From Micromonospora sp. WMMD1155 (GTDB taxonomy: Bacteria; Actinomycetota; Actinomycetes; Mycobacteriales; Micromonosporaceae): a stretch of DNA of 64,000 nucleotides. A model generated the notes under the pieces. It ran no database searches. It saw only the letters and a program-made list of their open reading frames with translations, and was not told the origin of the DNA. The DNA lies in NCBI RefSeq assembly GCF_029581275.1, contig NZ_CP120742.1, positions 7,192,501 to 7,256,500 on the forward strand, written 5' to 3'. Positions within the stretch are counted from its first letter, which is position 1, and the number at the start of each line of letters is the position of its first letter. Both the position numbers and the translations under genes were made by a program. Positions 28,585 through 38,127 of this stretch are shown here, piece by piece.

Positions 28585-29354
28585 CCTCCACGATCCCGCT
28601 GTCCAGCCGAACCCTGAACCACCTCGCCGACCGCATCCGAGCGCACCGTAACCAGCGTCGATCCCGGTGGCGTCGTCTCGCGCCGGGCCGACAGGCACTG
28701 CTCGCCCTGGCCCACCTGCGCAACGGCGACACCTACACCCGGCTCGCCGCCGGGTTCGAGATCGGTGTCGCCACCGCCTGGCGCTACGTGCAGGAAGCGA
28801 TCGTGCTGCTCGCCGCGGCCGCCGAGAACCTGGCCACGGCGATGCGGCGCATCCGGCAACTGGCCTACGCGATCCTGGACGGCACGCTGATCCCGATCGA
28901 CCGCGTGGCAGACCAGAAGCCGTACTACTCCGGCAAGCACAAGAAGCATGGCGTGAACGTGCAGGTCGTAGCCGACGCCGCCGGCCGGCTCGTATGGGCC
29001 TCACCGGCACTGCCAGGCTCGACGCACGACCTCACCGCCGCCCGCGTCCACGGCATCATCGACGCGCTGACCACCACGGACGTGATGACCTTCGCCGACA
29101 AGGGCTACCAAGGCGCCCGGGGCAGCGTGCGCACGCCGTTCAAACGGCGCCGCTTCCGGCCGAAGCTGTCACGCCGACAGAAGACGGTCAACCGCGCCAA
29201 CGCGAGAATCCGTGCCCGTGGTGAACGAGCCATCGCCACGCTCAAGACCTGGAAGATCCTGACCAAGCTGCGCTGCTGCCCGCGCCGCGCCACCGCGATC
29301 GTGCAGGCCATCCTCGTCCTGCACCACATCGAAGCCAACCGCTACGCAGGATGA
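28572..29354 (+). CDS. IS5-family DDE transposase (DDE_Tnp_4/HARBI1 type)
   Basis: The protein (about 260 aa) starts VLSYPSTIPLSSRTLNHL. It has an HTH (YTRLAAGFEIGVATAWRYV) and the DDE triad in AILDGTLIPID, MTFADKGYQGARG and RGERAIATLKTWKIL. All catalytic residues are present and no frameshift is seen, so the element may still be active. The frame is open upstream to 28467, but those residues do not look like protein. Confidence 0.9.
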   Translation: MLSYPSTIPLSSRTLNHLADRIRAHRNQRRSRWRRLAPGRQALLALAHLRNGDTYTRLAAGFEIGVATAWRYVQEAIVLLAAAAENLATAMRRIRQLAYAILDGTLIPIDRVADQKPYYSGKHKKHGVNVQVVADAAGRLVWASPALPGSTHDLTAARVHGIIDALTTTDVMTFADKGYQGARGSVRTPFKRRRFRPKLSRRQKTVNRANARIRARGERAIATLKTWKILTKLRCCPRRATAIVQAILVLHHIEANRYAG

Positions 29355-29976
29355 AAATGGCTCACTCGAAGCTGTTGATGCCCAGCGGTGCGAACAGGAC
29401 GGCCTTCCCGTACTGCGGCAGCGACTGCCCGGTGCCCTCGGCGATCAGTCGGCCGAGCAGAGCCGTGGCACCGCCGCAGTAGGTCCAACGGGTGCCGGGC
29501 GGCTCGAGGATCGGCCGCTCCAGGATGTACCGGTATCGATCCGGCGCCAGCTCCATCGCGATCTCGGCGTTGGCCGGGCTGTTGTACGGAAGATCTTCGC
29601 GCCACTCCACCCCCAACGACATCGTCAGGGCGTGTTCGACGGTGAGCCGGGCACGCCGGGGGTCGGCCGCCAGGTCGGGGTACTGCGGGAACCGCGGCAG
29701 GAGCGGCTCAGCTGGCGCCGGGACCAGTCCTGCGCCGAGCGCGATGCCGTACAACAGGACGGTCACGCTCTTGGTGACGGACCGGATGTCGTGCAGGACC
29801 CCGGGCCCGAACTCGACGACGCCCAGCGAGTCGCCCCAGGCGAAATCTTCGCCGGTCCGGTAGTCCTCCAGCACGGTTTGACCACCGCGAACCGCCGCGA
29901 CGGCGTGCAGACCGCCGACCTGGCCAGCATGGAGTATGTGGTCGAGACGGTCACGCAACTGCGTCGTCATGGGCAC

Positions 29977-30370
29977 TCCGAGGGGGCGATGTCGGCCAGC
30001 GGAACAGCTTGCTCGTTATAGCGGAATTTCGCTACTACAGCGACACGGTCCTGACAGCACGAGCGTTTGTCAGACCCGGATAAGTCGTGACCGGTCGTGT
30101 CTGGTTCGCCACTGTGCTCACCACGCCCGACCTGTAGATGTGGCTGTCAGATCGGCCCGATTGACCGAAGCTGTCAGGTCAGGGATGGGTTCGATCGACC
30201 TGTCAGTGGCGCACTGGGGATCGTCAGTACGCCCGCTGGTCCGGGGGCCACCGTGCCTATGACCGACAGAAACCATCGCCGTGCGCCGGTTCCCGTGGGG
30301 ACCTGGTGCCCGGCGACCCGCCGGTGCCGATCACTGTCTGGCCGGTCCCCGCCCGCAGGAGGGCGAGGCC
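29977..30370. other. Intergenic region with repeated CTGTCAG motifs
   Basis: This ~390-bp region lies between divergent genes. CTGTCAG occurs three times on the plus strand (30144-30150, 30171-30177, 30200-30206) at 27-29 bp spacing, and related TGTCAG/CTGACAG sequences lie at 30050-30075. They could be a multi-site operator for the following gene. No coding region was recognised. Confidence 0.4.
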
Positions 30371-30793
30371 ATGTCCAACGCGATAGGTGTGCGGTTGGTC
30401 CATAACCTCATTCACCCGTCTGACCCCATCATCGATCTGGCCGAGGGACCGCAGTCGGCGCGCGCGATCATCGCGGCACATCGCCGTAGTCATCTGCAGG
30501 CGGCCCGCTCTCCCGTCGGTTGGGGCCGCGAGTCGGCGACGCTGATCGTCACTGGCTGGCCGGTTGCCGACGCCTCTCCGGTCGACTTTTTCCTCCGCTG
30601 CCGCGCTCATCTGCTGCTGGGTGGCTGCGTGGCGGTGTTGCTGGCGCACGGCTACGTCACTGTGCCGGTCGATGTCGTCGTCGCCGCGAAGCGGGCCGGG
30701 CTGGCGTACCTGCAGCACATCGCGGCGGTCGACCGGCTGCCCCGACGTGGCCAGCAGGCGCAGCCGGCGATCCACACCGACGTGCCGATTTGA
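30371..30793 (+). CDS. Small protein with Rossmann/methyltransferase-like fold
   Basis: The 140-aa protein follows a strong AGGAGGG ribosome-binding site. SATLIVTGWPVADASPVDFF, RCRAHLLLGGCVAVLLAHG and the flanking strands resemble the second half of a SAM-dependent methyltransferase (a VTGPP-like and an LRPGGVLAVL-like block), but no SAM-binding glycine motif is present. Similar truncated methyltransferase-like proteins occur on actinomycete integrative elements. Function is unknown. Confidence 0.6.
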   Translation: MSNAIGVRLVHNLIHPSDPIIDLAEGPQSARAIIAAHRRSHLQAARSPVGWGRESATLIVTGWPVADASPVDFFLRCRAHLLLGGCVAVLLAHGYVTVPVDVVVAAKRAGLAYLQHIAAVDRLPRRGQQAQPAIHTDVPI

Positions 30794-30941
30794 CCCGCAG
30801 CGTGATAGAGGGTGGGGAGTCGACGGCTGAGAGCCTGCCGATCACCTCGGTGTGGTTGACCTGGCCGCACCTGGACGCGCTGCCCTGAGACCGGCACCGC
30901 CGGAACGGATCCCGCGACGGGATCCGTGCCGGGTGGGCCGA

Positions 30942-31412
30942 TCAGATGAACGTGAGCGAGCTGAAGAACGCCGGGTAGCAGTCGACATAGATGTCGTAGA
31001 CGCCGGGCGGCACGTGCACGGGGCCCAGGGTGGCCCCGTTGGAGCACCGGGCGCTGACCGCAGTCGTCGGCTGGCCGGTGAGGGTGCAGCCCTGGAACAC
31101 GATCAGCCACGGGTCGATGTACTGCCCGGCGTACGGGCAGGAGCCCGACATCACCGAGAAACCGCCGCCCTTCGCCGGTGAGGTGGCGGCCGCCGTCGAC
31201 GTCGTGACGCTCAACGTGCCGGCGGAGCTCGCCGATGCCCGCTCGGCTCCGATGGCGGCGACAGCCACGTCGCCGCTCGACGCGGGTGCCGCGACCGCCG
31301 CGGACGGTGCGGCCATGAACGCGGCGAGCATCGCCGTCGCGGCCAACAGCAGACTGGATGCGCGGAGAATGCCGGATCGTGTTCCGGCGGAGGGTCGACT
31401 ACGCCATGTCAT
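30942..31412 (-). CDS. Secreted protein of unknown function
   Basis: The protein (about 156 aa) has a Sec signal peptide (an Arg-rich start, ASSLLLAATAMLAAFMAA, and AVAAP as cleavage region), an Ala/Ser/Thr-rich linker and a C-terminal domain with four cysteines (SCPYAGQYIDPWL, GCTLTG, ARCSNG, VDCYPAFF). The ATG at 31412 follows AAAGGTGG; upstream in-frame residues are unlikely. It is divergent from the PucR-like regulator. Confidence 0.7.
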   Translation of the reverse strand: MTWRSRPSAGTRSGILRASSLLLAATAMLAAFMAAPSAAVAAPASSGDVAVAAIGAERASASSAGTLSVTTSTAAATSPAKGGGFSVMSGSCPYAGQYIDPWLIVFQGCTLTGQPTTAVSARCSNGATLGPVHVPPGVYDIYVDCYPAFFSSLTFI

Positions 31413-31661
31413 AACCAGAACCACCTTTCGAGTGCTGTGCGATCTGCGGATGCCGGGGCGCGTACCTGGTCGCGCCCGACCCGGCCGGGCCGTCGTCCGA
31501 CGTCCATGGCGAAGCGTTCCAGGGTGCCGGTGGCCGGGTCTTCGTGACAGGGCGAGAACCTGGTCGCGGGCGTACCCCGGTTCTTGTGAATGTCCGCAAG
31601 GCTGTCCGGTCCGCGTCAACCGGGCGGCCTGGCCGGAACGCATCGATTACCGTCGACCGGT

Positions 31662-32828
31662 ATGGGCGGTCTGTTCAGCCTCTGGCGGCAGCGAGTGGCC
31701 GACAACGCCCGCCGGGCGGTGGACGCCTACCAGGAGGAGCTGCTGGAATACCGCAACCTCGCGGCCGTGCCGCGGGTGCGGTCGGAGATGCTCGATTTCG
31801 CGGTCTTCCTCCGTCAGCGCACGGTCGACCTCGCGGCGGACAGCGCGCCGTTCCACGTGCAGGATCTGGACCTGATGGCCGCGATGGGCCGCCAGCGCGG
31901 CGAGAAGGGACTCACCCTGACCGCGCAGCGGCAGGTGCTGCTCGTGCACACCCGGCTGACGCTGCGCGAGGTGTACGAGGCGGCCGGCCCGAACGACATC
32001 GCCGCGACGATGCACACGCTCGCCTGGCTGGCCCCCGCGGGACTGGCCGCCCAGGGCGCGTACACCCGGGGCTGGATCGAGGGGCAGCGGCGCACGCTGG
32101 CGACCGTCGCCCAGGTGCGGCTGCTGACGGTGATGCTGCTGGCCGGCGACGACAGCGCGACCGACCTGGCGCGCGGCCTGCACATGCCGGTCCCCGACCA
32201 CGTCGTCGCGACGGTGGTCCGGGTGGCCGGCGGGTCGCCCGGGCCGGACCAGGCGGCGCGGGACGAGTTCGCCGGCGCGCTGCTCAAGACGCACTGGATG
32301 CCGCTGAGCTGGCCGGAGCCGCACGAGGTGGTCGCGCTGATCCCCAGCTCGCCGGGCGGCCGGCAGCCGGCGGTCGAGCGCGGGCTCGCGCTGGCCCGCG
32401 ACGTGGCCTCGATGACCGGCCGGCCGTGCGCGGCCGGCACCGCGCCTGGGCGGGTGCGCGCGTTCGGCGACGCCGTGGCGCTGGCCCGGCAGGTCAGCGA
32501 GGTCGCACCGGTGCGGGCCGTGCCGCGCCACGCGTACACGGTCACCGACGTCTTCGCCGAGCTGGGCGCCGCCCGGCTGGCGGAGGTCGGGCAGTGGCTC
32601 CAGGTGGTGGCGGCGCAACTCGACGCCGGCCCCGACCTGGTCGCCACGCTGGACGCCTACTACCAACACGACATGAACCGGCTCGACACCGCGGCCGCGC
32701 TGTGCATCCACCCGCGCACGCTCGACTACCGGCTGAGCCGGGTGCGCGACCTGACCGGGCTGGAGGCGGGCTCGACTCGCGGCGTACGCGTGCTGAGCAC
32801 CGCCGTCGCCCGAATCCTCGCCGGCTAG
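31662..32828 (+). CDS. PucR-family transcriptional regulator
   Basis: The protein (about 388 aa) ends with the PucR-type C-terminal HTH: TLDAYYQHDMNRLDTAAALC followed by IHPRTLDYRLSRVRDLTGL. The N-terminal part is helical (EMLDFAVFLRQRTVDLAAD) and the middle resembles the GGDEF-like PucR domain. The ATG at 31662 has no clear ribosome-binding site and may be leaderless; the frame is open to 31590. A neighbouring metabolic target is not evident. Confidence 0.8.
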   Translation: MGGLFSLWRQRVADNARRAVDAYQEELLEYRNLAAVPRVRSEMLDFAVFLRQRTVDLAADSAPFHVQDLDLMAAMGRQRGEKGLTLTAQRQVLLVHTRLTLREVYEAAGPNDIAATMHTLAWLAPAGLAAQGAYTRGWIEGQRRTLATVAQVRLLTVMLLAGDDSATDLARGLHMPVPDHVVATVVRVAGGSPGPDQAARDEFAGALLKTHWMPLSWPEPHEVVALIPSSPGGRQPAVERGLALARDVASMTGRPCAAGTAPGRVRAFGDAVALARQVSEVAPVRAVPRHAYTVTDVFAELGAARLAEVGQWLQVVAAQLDAGPDLVATLDAYYQHDMNRLDTAAALCIHPRTLDYRLSRVRDLTGLEAGSTRGVRVLSTAVARILAG

Positions 32829-33276
32829 ACCGGCAGCCGGGTGAGCTACATGTTCTTCATGCCGATGTAGCTCAGCTTGTTACCGAAGCCCATCGAAACC
32901 TGTCGCGAGCTGCACGCCGGACGGGTCTGTGGGGCTCGAGAATCGGGCTACGCCGGCTGAGCTGCAGTTCGCTCGACATCGACCTGGCTGACACGATGAA
33001 GGCGCTCGAGGCGTACACGAACTCCGTGACCGGCTGGATGTGGCAACACACCGCCTGCGGCCGGACGAGCAGACCGAAGCTGAGCAAGATCCGGGCCGGT
33101 GGCGGCTTCTGAAGGAATCTCGGGCACTCTCCCAGCAGCTTCGCTACCGGGCGTCTCGTCTGTGGCGCGCCGCGGTACAGACCTGACGACCTCGTTCATG
33201 GCAACGCGGCTCGCGGCATGAACGTGCACTCGATCATGCGGTCAACCAGCGTATCCCACGTGCCGCTGGGCTCGGA
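32829..33276. other. Intergenic region downstream of the PucR gene
   Basis: Apart from the hairpin at 32843-32873, this ~450-bp stretch holds only short frames. One plus-strand frame (DLADTMKALEAYTNSVTGW) reads like protein but lacks a plausible start and is probably a gene relic of unknown type. Confidence 0.35.
32843..32873 (+). terminator. Hairpin after the PucR gene
   Basis: A perfect 9-bp inverted repeat GAGCTACAT/ATGTAGCTC with a 13-nt loop begins 14 bp after the stop codon. There is no T-run, so it would be a factor-dependent or actinomycete-type terminator, or a 3' stabiliser. Confidence 0.55.
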
Positions 33277-33906
33277 CTATCCGTACTTGACGAGTCCGGC
33301 GCGCTGGGCGAGGAGGGCCGCCTCGGTCCGGTTGGTGCAGCCGAGTCGGGTGAGGACCCGCGAGACGTAGCCCTTGATGGTGGCTTCGGTGAGGTGCAGT
33401 CGGGCCGCCAATTGGGCGTTGGTCAGGCCTTGGCCCAGGCCGGTCAAGATCTCCCGGTCCCGTTCGGACAGGCCGTTCGGCAGGGTCACCGACGGGGCGA
33501 CGGGCAGCAGGACCCGGGCCGCACCGGGCGGCAGGATCGTGTGGCCGGCGGCTGCGGTGCGGATGAGGTCGGCGAACTCGCGCGGCGGCGTGGTTTTGAG
33601 CACGTACCCGCTGGCTCCGGCGCGCAGCGCGGCAGCCACATACCGATCGGCCGTGAACGTAGTCAGCACCACCACGACCGGGGCCGGGTTCAGCGCGGCG
33701 ATCTGTTCGGTGGCGACCAGTCCGTTGACGCCCGGCATGCGCAGGTCCATCAGGACCAGGTCCGGACGGTGCCGGATGACGGCCTCGACCGCCGCGGCCC
33801 CGTCTGCCACGGTGTCGACCACCTCGATGTCGCCGGCGCTCGCCAGGATTGTCCGCAGGTGAGCGCCGACCAGCGGATCGTCATCGGCCACCACCACCCG
33901 GATCAT
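33277..33906 (-). CDS. NarL/FixJ-type response regulator
   Basis: The 209-aa protein has a receiver domain (VVVADDDPLV, phospho-acceptor Asp in LVLMDLRMPG, conserved Thr in LTTF and Lys in YVLKTTPP) and a C-terminal LuxR-type HTH (LSERDREILTGLGQGLTNAQ). The start at 33906 overlaps the kinase stop by 4 bp (ATGA), so the pair is translationally coupled. Confidence 0.93.
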   Translation of the reverse strand: MIRVVVADDDPLVGAHLRTILASAGDIEVVDTVADGAAAVEAVIRHRPDLVLMDLRMPGVNGLVATEQIAALNPAPVVVVLTTFTADRYVAAALRAGASGYVLKTTPPREFADLIRTAAAGHTILPPGAARVLLPVAPSVTLPNGLSERDREILTGLGQGLTNAQLAARLHLTEATIKGYVSRVLTRLGCTNRTEAALLAQRAGLVKYG

Positions 33907-35186
33907 GACGACCCGTCGTGTTGTACGCCCGGCAGCCACGCCCGCAGCGTGAAACCGCCGCCAGGCTCGGGCCCGGCCATGAACGTGCCGCCGAGCAACT
34001 CGACCCGACGCCGCAACCCGTGCAGCCCGGTTCCCGACCCGGAAGCGGCCAGCCGCGCGTCCGCCGCCGACCGAACGACGCCGTTGCGGACAAGGACTCG
34101 CACGCCGACGTCCTCGTACTGCACCACCACCTCTACATGGGCACCCGGCGCGTGTTTCCTCACGTTGGTCAGCGCTTCCTGGACGACCCGGACCACCGCC
34201 TGCCCGACCGCTGGGGACACCGGCACCGGGGTACCCGTCACCTCCAGAGCCGCCGGGCCTACCAGTGGTCGCCAATCGGGCAGCAGTATCGGCGCCGGCT
34301 CCCGGGCTGGCGGCTGCTCAGGAAGGACCCGGACCAGGTCGCGAAGGTCGTCGAGTGCCGCGCAACCGGCCTCTCGGATCCGCTCGGCGGCCACCCGAGT
34401 CGCCTCGTCGGCTGCGGTCAGCCCGAGCGCCCCGGCCTCCAGCACGATGAGGGTGACCTGATGCGTCACCACATCGTGCATCTCGGCGGTGAGCCGGTCA
34501 CGTTCACCTGCGGCGGCCCGCTCGGCTGCGGCGTACCGATCAGCCTCGGCCCACCGGGCCCGCTCGCGCAGCATGTTGACCATGCGGCGACGCGCTGCCA
34601 GGTAGAGGCCGAGAAGGACCGGCACACCGAGCAGCACCAGACCGGAGCGTAGCCGCGCCCAGGGCGGCGGCAACGGTGCCGTGGCCGCAACCGCGAGGGC
34701 GACCACCGCCGCCCAGCCCGACACGCGACGAGCGGCGTAGACCGCGACCGCGTAGGCCGCGAACGGGGCGGCTGGAGTGAGGAACATGATCGTGTTCTCG
34801 CCCGGCCGGATCGAGTCGCCCGGGTCGAGGGTCTCGACGGCGGCCAGGACGGCGCTGCCAGCGAAAGCAAGCCAGGCCACCGTTACCGGTGCGCTCCGGC
34901 GCCACCACAGCGCGCCGGCCGTCCCCGCGAAGACCACCGGTGCGAGGCCGTAGCCGCCCCGCAGGTCGCCGGCCGGCCCGGCCAACAACACCAGACCGGC
35001 GAGCAACGCGGCGGCCGCCACTACAGCGTCGACTACCCGCCGCCTCGGCGAATCATGCCGCTCCACGACAGGCTGCGTCCAACTCCAGATGGCTCCCACC
35101 ACGGCGACAACGGTAGGCCGGGACCAAGCACCCCGTCCTGCCCATACCGACGAAAGTAGGTTCCGAACCGCCACCATCGTCGCCAC
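33903..35186 (-). CDS. NarL-partner sensor histidine kinase (HisKA_3)
   Basis: The protein (about 427 aa) has four to six membrane helices in the first ~200 residues, a HisKA_3 dimerisation motif EMHDVVTHQVTL with the phospho-accepting His near residue 236, and an ATPase domain (QEALTNVRKHAPGA, and GSGTGLHGLRRRVELLGG). The exact start is uncertain. It is divergent from the DUF998 gene, which may be a target. Confidence 0.9.
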   Translation of the reverse strand: MATMVAVRNLLSSVWAGRGAWSRPTVVAVVGAIWSWTQPVVERHDSPRRRVVDAVVAAAALLAGLVLLAGPAGDLRGGYGLAPVVFAGTAGALWWRRSAPVTVAWLAFAGSAVLAAVETLDPGDSIRPGENTIMFLTPAAPFAAYAVAVYAARRVSGWAAVVALAVAATAPLPPPWARLRSGLVLLGVPVLLGLYLAARRRMVNMLRERARWAEADRYAAAERAAAGERDRLTAEMHDVVTHQVTLIVLEAGALGLTAADEATRVAAERIREAGCAALDDLRDLVRVLPEQPPAREPAPILLPDWRPLVGPAALEVTGTPVPVSPAVGQAVVRVVQEALTNVRKHAPGAHVEVVVQYEDVGVRVLVRNGVVRSAADARLAASGSGTGLHGLRRRVELLGGTFMAGPEPGGGFTLRAWLPGVQHDGSS

Positions 35187-35240
35187 ATCGACCGACGGCG
35201 GCCGCTACCACGAATCCGGTCCCGCACGCCCAATGGAGCC

Positions 35241-35906
35241 ATGAAGGAAAACGTCACCACCCGGCGGCTCCTCGCGTGCGGCGCCGCCGCCGGGCCTCTG
35301 TTCGTCATCGTGATCCTCGTTGGCGGCGCGCTACAGCCCGAATACCGCCCGATTCGCCAAGCCGCCAGCGAATTGGCACTCGGGTCGACCGGATGGATCC
35401 AGATCACCAACTTCCTCGTATGCGGCTCACTGTTCGTGGCATTCGCCCTCGGTATACGCCGCGCCCTGCGCCCCCGCTCGGCCGCCTGGATCGCGGCGAC
35501 TCTCACTGGGCTGTTCGGTGTTGCCCTCATCGCCTCCGGGCTGTTCATCACCGACGTCGCCGGGCAGGCCCGGCACACCTGGCACGGCACAGCTCACAAC
35601 GCCGCCGGCAGCGTTGTGTTCCTATCCCTGCCGCTCCTGACCTTCACCTGGGCGCTTCACTCTGCACGGCGTCGGTCCTGGATCTGGGCGATGACCAGCG
35701 CAATAGCCGGCGTGACCATGCTTCTACTCATCCAAGGTCTGGCCGTCTCCGAATACCGCGGCCTGTACCAGCGCCTCACCATCGGACTCGGCTGGACCTG
35801 GATCACCGCCTTCGCCCTGCACCTCCGTCGCACAACGCCCACTCACCCAAGTGAGGCAGCAGATCACCAGCACGTGATCACTCGCACGTTCCGACGCGGA
35901 GGCTGA
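35241..35906 (+). CDS. DUF998-family membrane protein
   Basis: The 221-aa protein has six predicted membrane helices and the family hallmarks QPEYRPIRQAASELALGSTG and FITDVAGQARHTWHGTAHNA. GGAG lies just before the ATG. It is divergent from the histidine kinase by about 55 bp, so the two-component system may control it. Biochemical function is unknown. Confidence 0.85.
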   Translation: MKENVTTRRLLACGAAAGPLFVIVILVGGALQPEYRPIRQAASELALGSTGWIQITNFLVCGSLFVAFALGIRRALRPRSAAWIAATLTGLFGVALIASGLFITDVAGQARHTWHGTAHNAAGSVVFLSLPLLTFTWALHSARRRSWIWAMTSAIAGVTMLLLIQGLAVSEYRGLYQRLTIGLGWTWITAFALHLRRTTPTHPSEAADHQHVITRTFRRGG

Positions 35907-36367
35907 GCGCAATTCGACACGATCAGATGCGCGCTCATCGGCTACTTGTTTCATTGACCTGCGACCGCGGCCCGGCCAGGCTTCGGTCCAGGCGCCCGGG
36001 CTGTCGCTCTCTCATCGGCTGCCCACGCTGGTCGTGTGGCTCTCATTCGGCCTGCGCGGGCGCTCGGTCGGCGGTGAGAGCGGAATCGTGGTACCCAGTA
36101 ACGCCGATCAGCGGGTCTGGGCAAGCACGACCTCGATCATCATTTGAGGTTCGACGAAGGTTGGACGATCGCTGACCTGCCCGTCGCCAAGATCGATGAC
36201 CCGCTATGCGGCGTCCGCGCGCAGAGCGAGGTCCACGGTGACGAAGGGCAGGCCGAGCCCGCCGATCAACGGTGCGACCGGCCGGCGGCAGCCGTCCTGG
36301 GAGCAGTGGCGCAGGCCCACCGGAGAAAGTCGGGTTCGGCGTCGTCGGAAACCTCTCGATTCGAGCG
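35907..36367. other. Intergenic region without a gene
   Basis: This ~460-bp stretch has only short, low-quality frames on both strands. It should carry the promoter of the KptA gene. No repeats or hairpins of note were seen. Confidence 0.4.
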
Positions 36368-36931
36368 ATGAGGATCGACCACAATGCCACCGTGGAACGC
36401 GAGCACCTGGTGAAGTTGAGCAAACGGATGTCGAAGGCACTCCGGCACGACCCCGACAGGGCCGGCCTGGTGCTCGACCCGGCCGGTTGGACTCCCGTCG
36501 ACGCTCTGCTCGCCGCCCTACGGATCGAGCGGGCCGAGTTGGACGCGGTCGTCGCCGGCAACGACAAGCAGCGGTTCGCCGTCGAGCCCGGCATCGACGG
36601 GGTGCTGCGGATCCGGGCCAACCAGGGCCACTCGGTCCCGGTGGACCTCGGGCTGCCGCCGGTGACCCCACCGGAGCGGCTCTATCACGGCACCAGCGCC
36701 AGTGCGCTGGAGTCGATCCGGGCCACCGGCCTGCACCGCGGCGGACGGCACCACGTCCATCTCTCCGCTGACACCGAGACCGCACACCGGGTCGGCGCCC
36801 GACGGGCCGGTCGGGTCGTGATCCTCACCATCGACGCGGCGGCGATGGCCGCCGACGGGCACGTGTTCCACCGCAGCGCCAACGGCGTCTGGCTCACCGA
36901 CGCGGTCCCTGCCGGCTATCTGCTCGACTGA
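36368..36931 (+). CDS. kptA: RNA 2'-phosphotransferase (Tpt1/KptA)
   Basis: The protein (about 187 aa) has the full KptA layout: LVKLSKRMSKALRHDP at the N-terminus, ANQGHSV, RLYHGTSASALESI and GRHHVHLS. These carry the Arg, His, Arg and Arg/His residues that bind NAD+ and the RNA 2'-phosphate. The family transfers an RNA 2'-phosphate to NAD+; its bacterial role may be RNA repair or ADP-ribosyl transfer. A GTG at 36392 is an alternative start. Confidence 0.92.
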   Translation: MRIDHNATVEREHLVKLSKRMSKALRHDPDRAGLVLDPAGWTPVDALLAALRIERAELDAVVAGNDKQRFAVEPGIDGVLRIRANQGHSVPVDLGLPPVTPPERLYHGTSASALESIRATGLHRGGRHHVHLSADTETAHRVGARRAGRVVILTIDAAAMAADGHVFHRSANGVWLTDAVPAGYLLD

Positions 36932-37541
36932 GCCCCGACCTGGCCCGGGCCGCTGTTCCGGCGGCCTGCGTACGGCCTCGAACGGGATGCGGCACGAGAC
37001 ATCCGGCGCGGCGCCCCCGGGCCGGGAGCAGGAGACGGCGGCCAACAGGACCGCTCTGCGAAGGCCCGCTTCACCCCCGCCGCGGTTCACGCCGCCGGCC
37101 TGCAGCGTGCGGACACGAAGAGCTGCGGCCTGGAAGAGCTGAGCGTCCTGGTTACACGCCGCGGAACCCCCGCCGTTCGGCCAAGTGCACGGACACTCGA
37201 CAATCGCCGATTTTCGCCACCGAGCGTGGCGGTGCGGCGAACAGATCCGCCAGCGAGCGACAGTGGACTGGGACGCCCGCCACACGTTCACCCGCGTCAG
37301 CGCAAGCCGCTTCATTGGCGTCGATCCGCAACACGGACGCGACGGCGCGCAACAGTGGCCCTGCTCGCCTGACCTACCGGCGACAGATGTCACCTCTCAC
37401 GAGCGCCCCCGACACCCGTTCGTCGGCTCGTTCGGACCGCGCACACCGGCCGACACCACCTTTCGGTGGCGAGCGCTTCGCGGCATGAGCGGATAATCGA
37501 CGAGACGACGAGGAGCCCGCGCCGACCACGAAGGGACGAGC
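36932..37541. other. Intergenic region without a clear gene
   Basis: This ~610-bp stretch contains only short frames. A minus-strand frame at 37152-37352 has a protein-like composition but no family match. The right end holds AAGGGACGAGC before the next GTG start. Confidence 0.4.
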
Positions 37542-38045
37542 GTGCAGGACGATTATCCGGCGACGATTCGGGTCCGCGGTCTTGTTGTTCCTGACCTCCT
37601 ACTCGTTCTCCTGCGCGAGGGCAGGTGGAACCATCCGGGCCAGCCTGCTGTCGCTCGGGTCATGCCCTGGTTCCACGATCCGCTGGACTTTCTCCGCAGC
37701 ACCGAGCAGATGGAGCGGGAGTCACAGTCGCTCGACCGCCTGATCCAGGATGACGAAACGGCGGAGCTGTTCAGATTCGCGCGAGAACCGACGGCAACCG
37801 GTCCGGTCGAACTCCCGTGGCTTGACGTCGACCGCGCCTTCTTCATCGCCGTGGCGCAGTACGCCGGTGACGACACCGCGATTGCGCTCGACTACCGAAC
37901 GAGTTCGGCTGATCCACGGGTCATTGCCAGCGACGTTTGGACCAACTCTGCGCCTTCCACCTGGCGAACGGTCACCGAAACCTTCTCCGAGTTCGTAGCC
38001 GAGCTGCGCCTCCGCGCAGCGGACGCCGAGCCGGCGGCCGGCTGA
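37542..38045 (+). CDS. SMI1/KNR4-like hypothetical protein
   Basis: The 167-aa acidic protein starts with GTG. VMPWFHDPLDFLRSTEQMERE and the WLDVDRAFFIAVAQYAGDDTAIALDYR segment match the general pattern of SMI1/KNR4 superfamily proteins, which are often immunity proteins of polymorphic toxins. No toxin gene is adjacent. Confidence in the family is moderate. Confidence 0.65.
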   Translation: MQDDYPATIRVRGLVVPDLLLVLLREGRWNHPGQPAVARVMPWFHDPLDFLRSTEQMERESQSLDRLIQDDETAELFRFAREPTATGPVELPWLDVDRAFFIAVAQYAGDDTAIALDYRTSSADPRVIASDVWTNSAPSTWRTVTETFSEFVAELRLRAADAEPAAG

Positions 38046-38127
38046 GCGTGAACAACGCCGAGCACCCGCACACGCGCGGCGAGAACGAGAGCGACGAAAA
38101 GGGTTTCGCCGACTATCGTCGCCAGCG

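Larger units (their letters stand above)
28447..29363 (+). mobile_element. IS5-family (ISL2-like) insertion sequence, 917 bp
   Basis: The element is bounded by imperfect terminal inverted repeats (GAGCCTTTTCC at the left; GAGCCATTTTCA read inward from the right) and flanked by a 3-bp target duplication ACT at 28444-28446 and 29364-29366. A 3-bp ANT duplication fits the ISL2 group. The boundaries are confirmed because excision restores the serine hydrolase frame exactly. Confidence 0.88.
28064..29976 (-). pseudogene. Serine hydrolase (class C beta-lactamase family) interrupted by an IS element
   Basis: Two halves of one gene flank the insertion. The 5' half (29976 down to 29364) has the SxxK motif in RSVTKSV and the YCGG tyrosine motif; the 3' half (28446 down to 28064) has the conserved ASGLRLAPRDLARIG and GYQWYVES blocks. 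Removing the element and one ACT copy joins the halves in frame as GINSFEWMTGADG, giving an intact protein of about 330 aa. No signal peptide is visible. The host gene was therefore functional until recently. Confidence 0.9.

Noticed and set aside
31544..33112. 522-codon plus-strand frame over the PucR gene
   Set aside because: The alternative frame matches PucR clearly; this one is an Arg-rich shadow.
33907..34275. N-terminal extension of the response regulator
   Set aside because: It lies inside the kinase gene in another frame; the receiver domain starts exactly at 33906.
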